A DNA stretch of 64,000 nucleotides, taken from positions 1-64,000 of the forward strand of contig JANNYF010000044.1 of the NCBI GenBank assembly GCA_031409955.1, in the 5' to 3' direction. A program made the translations under genes and the position numbers. The notes under the pieces are model-generated. The model was not told the DNA's origin. It made no database searches and saw only the letters and a list, made by a program, of their open reading frames with translations. This DNA is from JAFDVL01 sp031409955 (GTDB lineage Bacteria > Acidobacteriota > Blastocatellia > RBC074). Shown piece by piece: positions 32,172-41,778 of the stretch; positions within the stretch are counted from its first letter, which is position 1; every line of letters begins with the position of its first letter.

Positions 32172-33200
32172 ATGCCCAAACTTTCATCTGCGTTTTTGAC
32201 TAATATCTCGGTTTGCGCCGCGCTGATTACGGTGATCGTAATTGCTGCCAATCGCCCCACTTTTACGACCGTTTCGGCAGCCCAACCAAAACTGAAATGG
32301 TACAAAGGTAACACGCATACGCACACGCTCAACAGTGATGGCGATTCGACGCCGGACGAAGTCGTGCGTTGGTATCGAGAACACAATTATCAGTTTGTGG
32401 TGCTGACCGATCACAACTATTTGACCAGCGTAGACGGACTGAATGCCTTGCACGGCGCAGATGAAAAGTTTCTGGTCATCAAAGGCGAAGAAGTTACCGA
32501 CGAGTACCAAAAGAAACCAATTCACATCAATAGCCTTAACCCTGTGGGCTTAGTCAAACCACAAGGTGGCAATAGCGTGCTGGAGGCAATGCAACGCGAT
32601 GTGGATGCGATTCGTGCGGCACGCGGTGTGCCACATATCAATCATCCAAACTTCTATTGGGCGATTACCGCAGATGATTTGCGGCAACTACAAAACAACA
32701 AACTCTTCGAGATTTACAATGGGCATCCACAGGTCAACAACCTCGGTGGCGGCGGCGTGCCGGGCTTGGAAGAAATGTGGGACATCATTCTGAAAAGCGG
32801 AAAATTGCTCTACGGTATTGCGGTTGATGACGCGCATCATTTCAAACGTCCGTGGGATGCGACGGCTTCGACGCCGGGGCATGGATGGGTTTATGTGCGG
32901 GCAGAATCATTGTCTGCCTCAGCCATTATGGCAGCATTAGAACGCGGTGATTTCTACGCCTCAACCGGTGTAGAGATGGCGGAATACGAAGTTACAAACA
33001 AGCAAATCAAACTCACAATCAAGGAAACCAAGTACAGCAAATACCGCACGCAATTCATTGGGCAAGGCGGCAAGATATTGCAAGAAGTCACAACCAATCC
33101 GGCGGTCTACGATGTGCAAGGCAACGAATTGTATGTGCGCGCCAAAGTGATCGAATCGAATGGCAATTACGCCTGGATGCAACCGATGCAAGTTCGATAG
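32172..33200 (+). CDS. Secreted PHP-domain metal-dependent phosphoesterase
   Basis: A 342-residue protein with a signal peptide (about 1-36) and a PHP domain. The metal-binding motifs are visible: NTHTHTLNSDGDS, VLTDHNYL, HINHPNFYW and VDDAHHFKRP. PHP proteins hydrolyse phosphate esters using a trinuclear metal site, but the substrate here is unknown; an exported PHP protein is consistent with phosphate or nucleotide scavenging. An AGGAG site precedes ATG 32172. It is likely co-transcribed with the racemase-like gene. Confidence 0.9.
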   Translation: MPKLSSAFLTNISVCAALITVIVIAANRPTFTTVSAAQPKLKWYKGNTHTHTLNSDGDSTPDEVVRWYREHNYQFVVLTDHNYLTSVDGLNALHGADEKFLVIKGEEVTDEYQKKPIHINSLNPVGLVKPQGGNSVLEAMQRDVDAIRAARGVPHINHPNFYWAITADDLRQLQNNKLFEIYNGHPQVNNLGGGGVPGLEEMWDIILKSGKLLYGIAVDDAHHFKRPWDATASTPGHGWVYVRAESLSASAIMAALERGDFYASTGVEMAEYEVTNKQIKLTIKETKYSKYRTQFIGQGGKILQEVTTNPAVYDVQGNELYVRAKVIESNGNYAWMQPMQVR

Positions 33201-33212
33201 ATAAGTCTCGCA

Positions 33213-33245
33213 GGCGGCTCGTCACTGATGAATAGGCGAGCCGCC
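33213..33245. terminator. Hairpin between convergent genes
   Basis: GGCGGCTCG (33213-33221) pairs perfectly with CGAGCCGCC (33237-33245). It lies 12 nt after the PHP stop and 20 nt before the stop of the convergent large gene. No T-run follows on either strand, so termination would be Rho-assisted or structural. Confidence 0.6.
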
Positions 33246-33264
33246 CGTCTTCCTTACCCTCCAC

Positions 33265-36200
33265 TTACAAGAGGTTCGGTGTTCCTACATTGATTATGCG
33301 CTGCTGTAATGCTATCTCAGTCGCTGCTGGTTTCTTTCCTTTGAAGTAATCATCTAACTCAAAAGTAGAATCATTAGGTAAGATAAACAGTTCCAGCATG
33401 GCAGTGGGGATAATCTTGTCTGCTAACTTCTTATCCATGACCTTCGCCACTTCAATGAACAACAACGAACCTAGCGGTCGTAAGGCAGAGCCAGCGTAGA
33501 TTGAACTCCCCACTTTGTTATTAAATGCGTTGGTGAACTTCTCGCCAAACTCCGCCAAAGCTTTTACGGCAGCCTCCATATCCTGTGCATCCAGATGCTG
33601 GCGGAAGCGTTGTCCCGCTTTGTGGATTTCGCCGATCAAATTGATTTCCGAAAGCATCAGGCTTTCAAAGTTTACTTTGGCTTGATTGGGTTTTAGCGCA
33701 ATCATTTTCCCGATTTTCGAGTCCGCATATTCTGCCAGAGTAGCTTCCAGCTCAGGGATTCCTTGAAGTTGCTTGCGAATTCTCGGCAAAATAGTATTTT
33801 GCAATCTCGGCACACAGAGCTGCCTGAATACCTCATTGCGCAATTCACTTTCCTGGAATTCCCATTCGGGTATGACATCCTCAGATAACTTCAACATTCC
33901 GTTCGATAGCAGTTTTACTTTTTGCAACGGAGGTAACGCGGAGTAAACAAGGAGCGGGTAACTGGCAACTGTTTCTTTATATTGATCCGGCTCTTCAAAG
34001 TAACAAAGCGGGATTAGTTGCCGCATAACTTCTTGTACTCGATTGGACATCGCAATATAGATCGGGTCTTTCTTTTCTGCGGGGACTTTTTTCCAGGCGG
34101 AAAGTATTTGTTCAGGTAAGCTAATATCCAATCCGATCAATATATTTCCATATTCATTACTACCCGGAATACCTTTCTCATCCAGCGCTTTATCTAAGTC
34201 GGTCAGGTACGTTGAGAAGGGTTGTTTGCCCTCTCCTGAAAACTCCGACGGTAAGTATTGATTGACTAGGACTTCGAGCTTGTCTTCCAAATACTCGCGG
34301 CGCGCATTCTTCTTCACCAAACGTAAGGTGTAGTTGTATTTATGATCCTCTTCGCTAAATTGACGAATGCCCGGTTTCTTCGTCATTTGCATTGCTATGG
34401 ACAATTTACTCAGGCTATTTTTCTTACTCACCACATCGGTTGCCTTCAGATTGAAGACCCATAACCGCCCGTCTACGGCGTCCACCGCTTCGCCCTCCGC
34501 AAAGGATTCGTTGATGTGATCCATTGTAGATTTGAAGTATGGCAAGCTCACCTCAATGTGGGTGCGCCGTTTGATTTCGTGGGTCAGTACGCCTTTATTA
34601 AGAGTCACGCCGGGAAGTTGTTGCGCTAGAATTTCGTTGAAATTCCCGTTGAGTGCTTGCTTGAAAAACTTCGTGGCACTTGTCGCATCGGCAGCAAAAT
34701 CAAAGGTCGCATCAATCAGCGCCGTGCGTGTTGTCGTCTTTTGGAAGGAGTAGTGGAACTCGGCCTGATATTTCTCAGTCAAGGCCTGAAAGCCTTTGCT
34801 ATAAAACTCTTCGGCCTTCGCACGGAGTTTATTGATCGCACCTTTGATTTTTTCCAGTTCTTCAAAAACAACGCTCTTGCCTAAGAAATCTGACAGCCGT
34901 TTTTTCAGCCACTGATCCATATCATCAAAGTTGGCTGCATTCACGGCATCAATAATCTTATCCAATCCCAGCTTCTCTTCAATCCAGGTTTGGAGTTTCC
35001 GTAGTGTATCTTCGACTAAGCTACCATCAAGCAAGGCTAACGTTTTTTGCGCAATCTCAGCCAGCCGCGCCTGTTCTTCTGACACGTTTGCCAAGAGAGA
35101 CAAGATGCCTTCTTCCGCCATTGCCGTGAGCCATTTTCCTGTGGGCGTTTCAAAGAACTCCACTTCCCGTAATTTGTCTGTGATGACATCGGCAATCTTT
35201 TCCGGGTTCGTAAACTCTATGACCTTTTGCAAAAAGGCTCGCATCTCATCCAGCGGCACTCCCTTTCGCACCAAATCGTAAAGCACACTCGTGACTTCGT
35301 GCGGCAGCCCGCGCCACAATTCCAGGGGCTTTCGCAATCTGGCAATGGCCTTGTCAATATCGGTGTCAGGATCGAAGCCGGTTATTTCTTTCACCATTGT
35401 TTTTGCATAGTCAACCAATTCTGTGCCGAGCAAATCCACCAGTTTCTTATTCGGGTTCGTCCATTTGTCGAACTCTTTCAGAATGTCGTGCAACGCTTGA
35501 TTGCCGTTGACATTGAAAACGCCACGAATGAAGTCGTCGAAATTATCGGGGATGAGGTTTTGCTTGACCTGAGCACTGACGGAGGCATCGAGAGCGAACG
35601 TCCAGCCCTGTTGGCGCAGCTTGAATATCTGCAATCGGAGCGTTTCGCTTTGGCCTTCACGCGCGATGATGACGGCGTAGCGACCGCTGGCATTGAAGCC
35701 GAGTTGCGCTTTGACACCCATCTCAATCTTCAGTCCGAAATCGCCGGAGAGACCGCCTAATGCCAACGACTCACGCACCCAGTTATAGTTGTACCCGTAG
35801 GCCACGCCCAAACTCAGCTTGATCTCTGCATCGGTTTCGGCGATGACCCAGGTTCCCGGCTTCAGATCACTTGGCGCGGAAACCTGCTTGGGCATCTTCC
35901 AACTGTTGATGGTTTCGGTCATCGCATCCAGCGCTTTGGTTTTCCGATCCAGCACGCGCAACAAGGCGTAGAGTCCTTCGACCTTTCCACTGGCTCCGAA
36001 GCTGATGGAAGGGCCGAGCGCGACCGCGCCACTGACGGAGGCCTTGGCCTGATAGCCCCAGCGCAACGCCAAGATGTTTTTCGTCGCGAGGTCAGGGAAA
36101 TCCAGCCGCTTCACGATTGACTCATCCAAGCCTTCGGCCTTGAGTTCTGCGAATAGCTTTTGCGTTGAGCGATAAACGCCAAATCCGGCAAAGGCGTTCC

Positions 36201-36411
36201 CGCCCACGCCAAATTTGACTTTGTCCAGGCGGAATTCTTTGTTGGCTGCGGCGCTGATCTCGCCCAGCGAAATCGCGTCATCCTGGAAGGCTTCATCAGG
36301 AAACGGTTTGTTGTTGAGTAAGGCCTGGCCGATAGGGAGCGGCGCGGCGGGTGCGGTCAGGGTAATGTCAACATTACCGGCTTCAAAACGGATCGGTGGA
36401 ATATTGGGCAT
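33265..36411 (-). CDS. Large unassigned protein, 1048 residues
   Basis: I do not recognise this family. ATG 36411 has an exceptionally strong AGGAGGTGAGC ribosome-binding site, so the start is firm; an extension to 36513 is unlikely. There is no signal peptide. About the first 310 residues are Gly/Ala-rich with alternating polar and apolar residues (VSGAVALGPSISFGASGKV, LGLSG-like strands), suggesting beta structure. Residues 310 to the end are mainly charged helices with coiled-coil character and few cysteines. It stands alone between convergent and divergent neighbours and is the largest gene of unknown role in the window. A pore-forming, scaffold or toxin-like protein are all possible guesses. 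Confidence 0.85.
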   Translation of the reverse strand: MPNIPPIRFEAGNVDITLTAPAAPLPIGQALLNNKPFPDEAFQDDAISLGEISAAANKEFRLDKVKFGVGGNAFAGFGVYRSTQKLFAELKAEGLDESIVKRLDFPDLATKNILALRWGYQAKASVSGAVALGPSISFGASGKVEGLYALLRVLDRKTKALDAMTETINSWKMPKQVSAPSDLKPGTWVIAETDAEIKLSLGVAYGYNYNWVRESLALGGLSGDFGLKIEMGVKAQLGFNASGRYAVIIAREGQSETLRLQIFKLRQQGWTFALDASVSAQVKQNLIPDNFDDFIRGVFNVNGNQALHDILKEFDKWTNPNKKLVDLLGTELVDYAKTMVKEITGFDPDTDIDKAIARLRKPLELWRGLPHEVTSVLYDLVRKGVPLDEMRAFLQKVIEFTNPEKIADVITDKLREVEFFETPTGKWLTAMAEEGILSLLANVSEEQARLAEIAQKTLALLDGSLVEDTLRKLQTWIEEKLGLDKIIDAVNAANFDDMDQWLKKRLSDFLGKSVVFEELEKIKGAINKLRAKAEEFYSKGFQALTEKYQAEFHYSFQKTTTRTALIDATFDFAADATSATKFFKQALNGNFNEILAQQLPGVTLNKGVLTHEIKRRTHIEVSLPYFKSTMDHINESFAEGEAVDAVDGRLWVFNLKATDVVSKKNSLSKLSIAMQMTKKPGIRQFSEEDHKYNYTLRLVKKNARREYLEDKLEVLVNQYLPSEFSGEGKQPFSTYLTDLDKALDEKGIPGSNEYGNILIGLDISLPEQILSAWKKVPAEKKDPIYIAMSNRVQEVMRQLIPLCYFEEPDQYKETVASYPLLVYSALPPLQKVKLLSNGMLKLSEDVIPEWEFQESELRNEVFRQLCVPRLQNTILPRIRKQLQGIPELEATLAEYADSKIGKMIALKPNQAKVNFESLMLSEINLIGEIHKAGQRFRQHLDAQDMEAAVKALAEFGEKFTNAFNNKVGSSIYAGSALRPLGSLLFIEVAKVMDKKLADKIIPTAMLELFILPNDSTFELDDYFKGKKPAATEIALQQRIINVGTPNLL

Positions 36412-36851
36412 GCTCACCTCCTGTGAACGAATTGGTGGTTGGTTTTCGGCAGAGTCAAATGCCCGGCTCCCGATTGCTCCGTACCCCCACCAGGAAACTG
36501 CGTTTTTGCCCACGCGTCCTGGTCTGGAAATCGTGATTTGACCCCTGTTTCAAGGTTGCTGTTGAAATGTTTCTTGGCTCAGCTAATAAATCTCGTGACA
36601 GCGATTGAATCTCGTGCAAGGCCTGAGTGTCTCGTCACCTTCGATCAAACTGTTGCGTAATGGCTGTCTGGTTTCTCTCTCAACGCCTGCCGCACTTATA
36701 ACAGAATGTTTCGCCACGAGGCAACAGCAGCCTCTGGAATTTGTGGAAGCTGTGTTGACCGATTCGGGGCGTGCAAATGGCGGCGGAATCGTTGTCCCTT
36801 CAGCTCTTTCAGGCCCTTGTCAGTTCGGTTCTTCTGTGGTTCGATGGCGGT
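36412..36851. other. Divergent intergenic region upstream of the large orphan gene
   Basis: 440 bases. The AGGAGGTGAGC ribosome-binding site of the orphan gene abuts 36412. A stretch at 36448-36492 ends in CCCCCACCA and has a tRNA-3'-end look, but no matching 5' acceptor strand is present. I see no gene and no certain promoter; both divergent promoters should lie here. Confidence 0.5.
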
Positions 36852-37619
36852 ATGAAAGAGCGTTTACAAAAACTTATTGCTGCGTCCGGTGTGACCTCGC
36901 GGCGCAAAGCCGAAGAATTGATTCTGACCGGATTGGTGACGGTCAACGGGAAAATCATCACGGAACTTGGGACGAAAGCTGATCCCGCCAACGATCACAT
37001 CAAAGTGCGCGGCAAACTCATCAATGTGAAGTTGGAGCAAAAGGAAAAGGTCTATTTGTTGCTCAACAAGCCGCTCGGCTATTTGTCCAGCACCGCTGAT
37101 CCCACGAAGCGCCCATTGGTGACTGATTTGGTCGGCGAATACCGCGAACATGTGCATCCGGTTGGGCGCTTGGATTTCAATAGCGAAGGGTTGTTGTTGC
37201 TCAGCAATGACGGCGAATTTACCAACTTGATTGCCCACGCTTCGTCCAAAGTTCCCAAGCGCTATGAAGTCAAAGTCAAAGGCCAGCCGAACGAAACGCA
37301 AATGGAACGGTTGCGACGCGGGGTTATCATCGAACAACGCAAGACGGCGCGCGCCGAAATCCGCTTGATCGAGCAGAGCGCGACCAATGCCTGGTTTGAA
37401 GTGATCTTGCACGAAGGCCGCAATCAGCAAATCCGCAAGATGTTCGACGCCGTCGGGCATTCGGTCATCAAACTGCGTCGGTTAGGGATCGGATTTTTGT
37501 CGTTGGAGAAAGAAAAGCTGCCGGTGGGCGCGTTTCGGCTGTTGCACCCAAGTGAAGTTCAGCGGTTTTTTAAAGGGACTTCGCCCGGTAAAAAAACAAA
37601 ATCTGCCAGCAATCGCTAA
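36852..37619 (+). CDS. rluB: rRNA pseudouridine synthase RluB/RsuA family
   Basis: The enzyme isomerises a uridine in ribosomal RNA to pseudouridine. The 255-residue protein has an S4 RNA-binding domain (ERLQKLIAASGVTSRRKAEE, residues 3-22 onward) and a pseudouridine synthase domain with VGRLDFNSEGLLLLSNDGE, where the Asp of GRLD is catalytic, and HEGRNQQIRKMFDAVGH. RluB (23S) and RsuA (16S) are hard to tell apart by eye. ATG 36852 (MKERLQKL) is chosen because upstream in-frame residues are not family-like. Confidence 0.92.
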   Translation: MKERLQKLIAASGVTSRRKAEELILTGLVTVNGKIITELGTKADPANDHIKVRGKLINVKLEQKEKVYLLLNKPLGYLSSTADPTKRPLVTDLVGEYREHVHPVGRLDFNSEGLLLLSNDGEFTNLIAHASSKVPKRYEVKVKGQPNETQMERLRRGVIIEQRKTARAEIRLIEQSATNAWFEVILHEGRNQQIRKMFDAVGHSVIKLRRLGIGFLSLEKEKLPVGAFRLLHPSEVQRFFKGTSPGKKTKSASNR

Positions 37620-37656
37620 TCACGTTCTAACTCATATTCAGGCTTGATCTTACAGC

Positions 37657-37685
37657 TTGACATGAAACACAAGAACAATTAGAGT
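37657..37685 (+). promoter_or_regulatory. Candidate promoter upstream of ispH
   Basis: TTGACA at 37657-37662, then exactly 17 bp, then TAGAGT at 37680-37685. Transcripts would start near 37692 and carry a leader of about 205 nt before ispH. No known leader RNA motif is recognised in 37692-37897. Confidence 0.5.
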
Positions 37686-37897
37686 CACTCTTCTTTTGGA
37701 CTACGATACTCAGGAAGTATTTTGAAGTTGATGCTTTACGTCGAGATTCTCTTACCCGCCGCGCACGCGCGCATTGGAACGCTGCTTACTGATTTTCCAC
37801 CTCATCATCAGGAACAGGGCAACTAGCTGAGGTACTACGCTGGTTGGAGAGAGTTATGCTATTGACCGCAAGCATCAATTGAAGTGGCAAAGACCGC

Positions 37898-38758
37898 ATG
37901 GAAATCGTGTTAGCAGAAAGTCTGGGGTTTTGTATGGGCGTCAAACGGGCCGTGGATTTGGCCTATCGCGCGCTCGAAAAATCCAATGGCTTGCCTGTGG
38001 TAACTTTGGGGCCAGTCATTCACAACGCGCAGGAAATTGAGCGGCTGGCGGCAGATGGCATTCAGGTGGCGGATGAGAACACCTTGCCGAAACAGGGAAT
38101 CGCAATCATTCGCGCCCACGGCGCAGCGCCGCAACTGTACGACGCTTTGAAAGCACGTGGTTTGCGTGTCATGGACGGGACTTGTCCTTACGTGCATTAT
38201 TCGCAGCGCAAAGCCGTCGAGTTATTTGAAGCGGGCTACGAAGTCGTGATTGTCGGTGATAAAAACCATCCCGAAATTCAGGGCATTCTGGGTTATATCA
38301 ACTATCAAGCGCACACTGTCAAAACCGTTGAAGAGGCGCAGGCATTGCCGCCTTGCCAACGGATTGGCGTTCTTGCGCAAACGACGATCAGTCCGAGAAA
38401 ATATGAAGCCATCGTGAGTGTTCTGCGGACAAAGGCCGATGAAGTCAAAGTTTGCGAAACGATTTGTGACGCGACTGAAGAGAATCAATCCGCGGTTCGG
38501 CGCTTGGCTTCCGAAGTAGATTTGTTGTATGTCATCGGCGGACGCCATAGCGCGAACAGCAACAAGCTGGTCGAAACCGCGCGTGATTCGTGTTCGCGCA
38601 CGACCTTGATTGAAACTGAAGATGAAATCAATCCGGCGGATTTGCCGGGCGCACGCCGCATTGGCGTCAGCGCGGGTGCTTCCACCCCGGATTGGATGAT
38701 CCAACGAGTTGTGACGAGATTACGAGAGCTGAGCCAGACACTGGAACTCGCCGCGTAA
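37898..38758 (+). CDS. ispH: 4-hydroxy-3-methylbut-2-enyl diphosphate reductase
   Basis: IspH performs the last MEP-pathway step, reducing HMBPP to IPP and DMAPP with an iron-sulfur cluster. The 286-residue protein has the three cluster cysteines in context: GFCMGVKRAVDLAY near the N-terminus, DGTCPYVHYSQ in the middle and ICDATEENQ later. It also has AHGAAPQLYDALKARG and GRHSANSNKLVE. With ispD and ispF in the same window it confirms MEP-based isoprenoid synthesis. ribosomal protein S1 follows, a neighbourhood seen in many bacteria. Confidence 0.96.
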   Translation: MEIVLAESLGFCMGVKRAVDLAYRALEKSNGLPVVTLGPVIHNAQEIERLAADGIQVADENTLPKQGIAIIRAHGAAPQLYDALKARGLRVMDGTCPYVHYSQRKAVELFEAGYEVVIVGDKNHPEIQGILGYINYQAHTVKTVEEAQALPPCQRIGVLAQTTISPRKYEAIVSVLRTKADEVKVCETICDATEENQSAVRRLASEVDLLYVIGGRHSANSNKLVETARDSCSRTTLIETEDEINPADLPGARRIGVSAGASTPDWMIQRVVTRLRELSQTLELAA

Positions 38759-38784
38759 AATTGCCAAAAGATTACTTACAGTTT

Positions 38785-38805
38785 GCGCGGCTGGATGAGC
38801 CGCGC
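38785..38805 (+). promoter_or_regulatory. Hairpin in the rpsA leader
   Basis: GCGCGGCT (38785-38792) pairs perfectly with AGCCGCGC (38798-38805) around a 5-nt loop. It stands 13 nt before the AGGAGG ribosome-binding site of rpsA. It could attenuate ispH-rpsA read-through or serve as an S1 autoregulatory site; neither is shown by sequence. Confidence 0.5.
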
Positions 38806-38837
38806 ATCGAACGAACCTAGGAGGATTTCCTTTTCTA

Positions 38838-40664
38838 ATGTCAACCGAGAACTCTAACCCACTCACAACGGGCGGACAGGCAGAAGCTGTTGCGTCTGTC
38901 CCCGTCGCCCCCACCACTGAACCGACTGACCCGGTCAGTGCTGCACCGGAATCACAGGCAGAAGCTCCATCGGATAACGGTGAAAACTTCTCCGATATGG
39001 ATTTTGGTGCAATCCTGGACCAACACGAACGTGAAAGCCACTTGGACATTGGTGAGGGCGAAGTCGTCAAAGGCACAGTGGTCAAGATCACTGGGCAGGA
39101 TGTGATTATTAACGTTGGCTTCAAGTCTGAAGGCATTGTTAAAATCTCTGAATTCAAAGACGGCGACAAGATCACGATTCAACCGGGCGATGTGGTAGAC
39201 GTGCTGGTCAAACAGCTTGAGAACCACGACGGCTATGTCGAACTTTCGCGTGCCGATGCCGTGCGGATGCAAACCTGGGACCTGATTGAAAAAGCTGGAC
39301 ATGATGGCACTACCATCATCGGACGCGTGACCGACCGCATCAAAGGCGGCCTGCGCGTGGATATCGGCGGTATTCAAGCCTTCCTGCCCGGCAGTCAGGT
39401 GGATGTCCGGCCAGTGCGCAACCTGGATGCTTTTCGCAATAAGGACATGGAATTTCTAGTCCTCAAGGTCAACAAGAAGCGCAGCAATATTGTGCTGTCG
39501 CGGAAAGCCTTGCTGGAAGCCCAGACCGTCAAAGAGAAAGAAACCACGCTCAAGAATCTGGAAGAAGGCATCATCATTGAAGGCCAGGTCAAGAACATCA
39601 CCGAGTACGGAATCTTTATTGACCTCGGTGGCCTGGATGGCTTGTTGCACATTACGGACATGTCGTGGGGACGCATTCAAAATCCGTCCGAACTCTTCAA
39701 GGTCGGCGACAATATTCAGGTCAAGGTTTTGAAGTTTGACCGTGACCGCGAACGCGTCAGCCTGGGTTACAAGCAATTGATTCCCGATCCCTGGGCGACC
39801 GTCAATGAACGATTTGCCATCAGCACACGGGTCAATGGTAAGGTCGTTTCCCTGACGGACTACGGCGCATTTCTCGAACTCGAACCGGGCGTCGAAGGCT
39901 TGGTGCACGTGTCCGAAATGAGCTGGTCGAAGCGCGTCAAGCATCCATCCAAAATGCTGAATGTCGGACAGGACATCGAAGCCGTGGTGTTGGAAGTAGA
40001 CCCCAACAATCGCCGCATCAGTCTCGGCATCAAGCAGATCGAATTGAATCCTTGGGACACGTTGCTGGAACGCTACGCGGTCAACACGCGGGTCAAGGGC
40101 AAGGTTCGGAACCTGACTGACTTCGGTGCCTTTGTGGAGATCGAAGAAGGTATTGATGGTCTTGTTCACGTTTCGGATATTTCGTGGACGAAGCGCATCA
40201 AACATCCTTCTGAAGCGCTCAAGAAGAATCAGGAAGTCGAAGCCGTTATCACCGCGATTGACACCGAAAATCGCCGCTTGTCGCTTTCGATCAAAGACCT
40301 CGAACCCAATGCCTGGGATCGTTTCTTTGCCGAAAAGAAACTCGGCGATGTCATCACGGGTAAGATTTCGCGCTTTGCCAACTTCGGCGCGTTTGTCGAA
40401 ATCGAAGACGGGATTGAAGGTCTCTGTCACGTGTCTGAACTGTCAGATAACCACGTTGAGAAACCCGAGGACGCCGTCCAAGTTGGGCAGACCTTGCAAT
40501 TCAAGATTCTCAAGATGGATGCCGAAGCCAAGAAAATCGGGCTGTCGGTCAAGGCCGTTGGCAGAGATGAGCCAATCATTGACGTGCGTAGTTATACGTC
40601 CAGTGATGGCGGCGGTGGCATGGCCGGCCTCTTCGAAGTCGCGGACTTCAATCGAGAGGCGTAA
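38838..40664 (+). CDS. rpsA: 30S ribosomal protein S1
   Basis: S1 binds mRNA on the small ribosomal subunit. The 608-residue protein has an acidic, low-complexity N-terminal 50 residues and six S1 OB-fold repeats (about 70-135, 155-225, 240-310, 325-395, 410-480, 495-565), with recurring motifs such as TDYGAFLELEPGVEGLVHVSEMSW-like cores (TDFGAFVEIEEGIDGLVHVS, ANFGAFVEIEDGIEGLCHVS). Tail length is normal. AGGAGG lies upstream with a wide spacing of about 13 nt to ATG 38838. Confidence 0.96.
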   Translation: MSTENSNPLTTGGQAEAVASVPVAPTTEPTDPVSAAPESQAEAPSDNGENFSDMDFGAILDQHERESHLDIGEGEVVKGTVVKITGQDVIINVGFKSEGIVKISEFKDGDKITIQPGDVVDVLVKQLENHDGYVELSRADAVRMQTWDLIEKAGHDGTTIIGRVTDRIKGGLRVDIGGIQAFLPGSQVDVRPVRNLDAFRNKDMEFLVLKVNKKRSNIVLSRKALLEAQTVKEKETTLKNLEEGIIIEGQVKNITEYGIFIDLGGLDGLLHITDMSWGRIQNPSELFKVGDNIQVKVLKFDRDRERVSLGYKQLIPDPWATVNERFAISTRVNGKVVSLTDYGAFLELEPGVEGLVHVSEMSWSKRVKHPSKMLNVGQDIEAVVLEVDPNNRRISLGIKQIELNPWDTLLERYAVNTRVKGKVRNLTDFGAFVEIEEGIDGLVHVSDISWTKRIKHPSEALKKNQEVEAVITAIDTENRRLSLSIKDLEPNAWDRFFAEKKLGDVITGKISRFANFGAFVEIEDGIEGLCHVSELSDNHVEKPEDAVQVGQTLQFKILKMDAEAKKIGLSVKAVGRDEPIIDVRSYTSSDGGGGMAGLFEVADFNREA

Positions 40665-40677
40665 TTGGTAGTTGAAT

Positions 40678-40727
40678 AGACCTCAGTCTGTTGCCTTCTG
40701 GCTTTCAGATCAAACGGACTGAGGTCT
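40678..40727 (+). terminator. Hairpin after rpsA
   Basis: AGACCTCAGTC (40678-40688) pairs with GACTGAGGTCT (40717-40727); 11 bp perfect, longer with one mismatch. It is followed by GTTCCACTTTT. It lies between rpsA and sppA and leaves sppA without an obvious ribosome-binding site. Confidence 0.6.
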
Positions 40728-40742
40728 GTTCCACTTTTGGTT

Positions 40743-41693
40743 ATGAAAAAAAGCAACGTAACCTGGATCGTGATTATTGGCCTGCTGGCGTTGGGCGCGT
40801 TTAGTGTCCTGTTGGTAATTGGGGCTTTGGCCTTATCTGACGGCAGCGGATTTGGTGTCGGCGGAGATCGCATTGCGGTCATTCCCGTCGAAGGTGTGAT
40901 TGACGCCACGATGGCGAGGACTGTCAATCGTCATCTCAAACAATATGGCGAGGACGAGCGCGTCAAAGCAATTCTGCTCAGAATTGACAGTCCCGGCGGC
41001 GGCGTTGCGGCGTCGGAAGAAATATGGCGCGAAGTGAAGCGCGTTAAGGACGAGAAAAAGAAAAAGATCATCGTTTCGATGTCACAGGTCGCGGCCTCTG
41101 GTGGCTACTTCATCGCGGCCCCGGCAGATTATATTTACGCCAATTCCAGCACGGTTACGGGCAGCATTGGCGTGATTGCGGAATGGGTTAATTTCAAAGA
41201 CTTGGCGGATTGGGCCAAAGTGAAACCGGTCGTGTTCAAGAGCGGGGAATTCAAAGACACTGGCAATCCGACCCGCGATTTGACCGACCGCGAGAAGCAG
41301 TATTTTCAGTCGCTGATTGACGAACTCTATAACCAGTTTGTCAAAGTCGTGCTGGACGGACGACAGGGACGCGGGCCGGACGACAAAAAGCTGAACGAAG
41401 AGCGCGTGCGTGCCTTAGCGGATGGGCGCGTGTACACGGGCGAGACGGCGTTGGCGAACGGCTTGGTGGATAAGCTGGGCAATTATCGGGATGCGCTGAA
41501 ATACACGGCAGATTTGATTGGCATGAAGGGCGATCCCAATGTCGTGACGCCGCCCGTGGAGCGGGAAAGCCTTTCGATTCTTGATCTGTTGGGCCAATCA
41601 AAAATTGCGGAAGTGCTGTCCAAACCCGGTGATTGGCCGGGGCAATTGAGTAATCTGGACACGTCCGTCAAATTCAAATATCAGTGGAAGTAA
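40743..41693 (+). CDS. sppA: Signal peptide peptidase SppA (S49 protease)
   Basis: This is a membrane serine protease that degrades cleaved signal peptides. The 316-residue protein has one N-terminal transmembrane helix (about 7-32) and a single S49 domain, as in short Gram-positive/archaeal-type SppA. Visible are RIDSPGGGVAASEEI, the nucleophile region VAASGGYFIAA and STVTGSIGVIAEW; a Lys general base follows in VKPVVFKSGEFKD. ATG 40743 is taken although no Shine-Dalgarno is evident; the ORF start at 40737 is not supported. Confidence 0.92.
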   Translation: MKKSNVTWIVIIGLLALGAFSVLLVIGALALSDGSGFGVGGDRIAVIPVEGVIDATMARTVNRHLKQYGEDERVKAILLRIDSPGGGVAASEEIWREVKRVKDEKKKKIIVSMSQVAASGGYFIAAPADYIYANSSTVTGSIGVIAEWVNFKDLADWAKVKPVVFKSGEFKDTGNPTRDLTDREKQYFQSLIDELYNQFVKVVLDGRQGRGPDDKKLNEERVRALADGRVYTGETALANGLVDKLGNYRDALKYTADLIGMKGDPNVVTPPVERESLSILDLLGQSKIAEVLSKPGDWPGQLSNLDTSVKFKYQWK

Positions 41694-41778
41694 GTTGGAT
41701 CACAACTCGCCGGGTTGAGTGGTCGTGACCCGGACACTTCATTCAAAGCACAATTTTCCAAACACACAGGGGCAAGCA

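Noticed and set aside
36448..36492. tRNA-like 3' end with CCA
   Set aside because: No complementary 5' acceptor strand (GGGGGTA) or T-arm consensus within tRNA distance.
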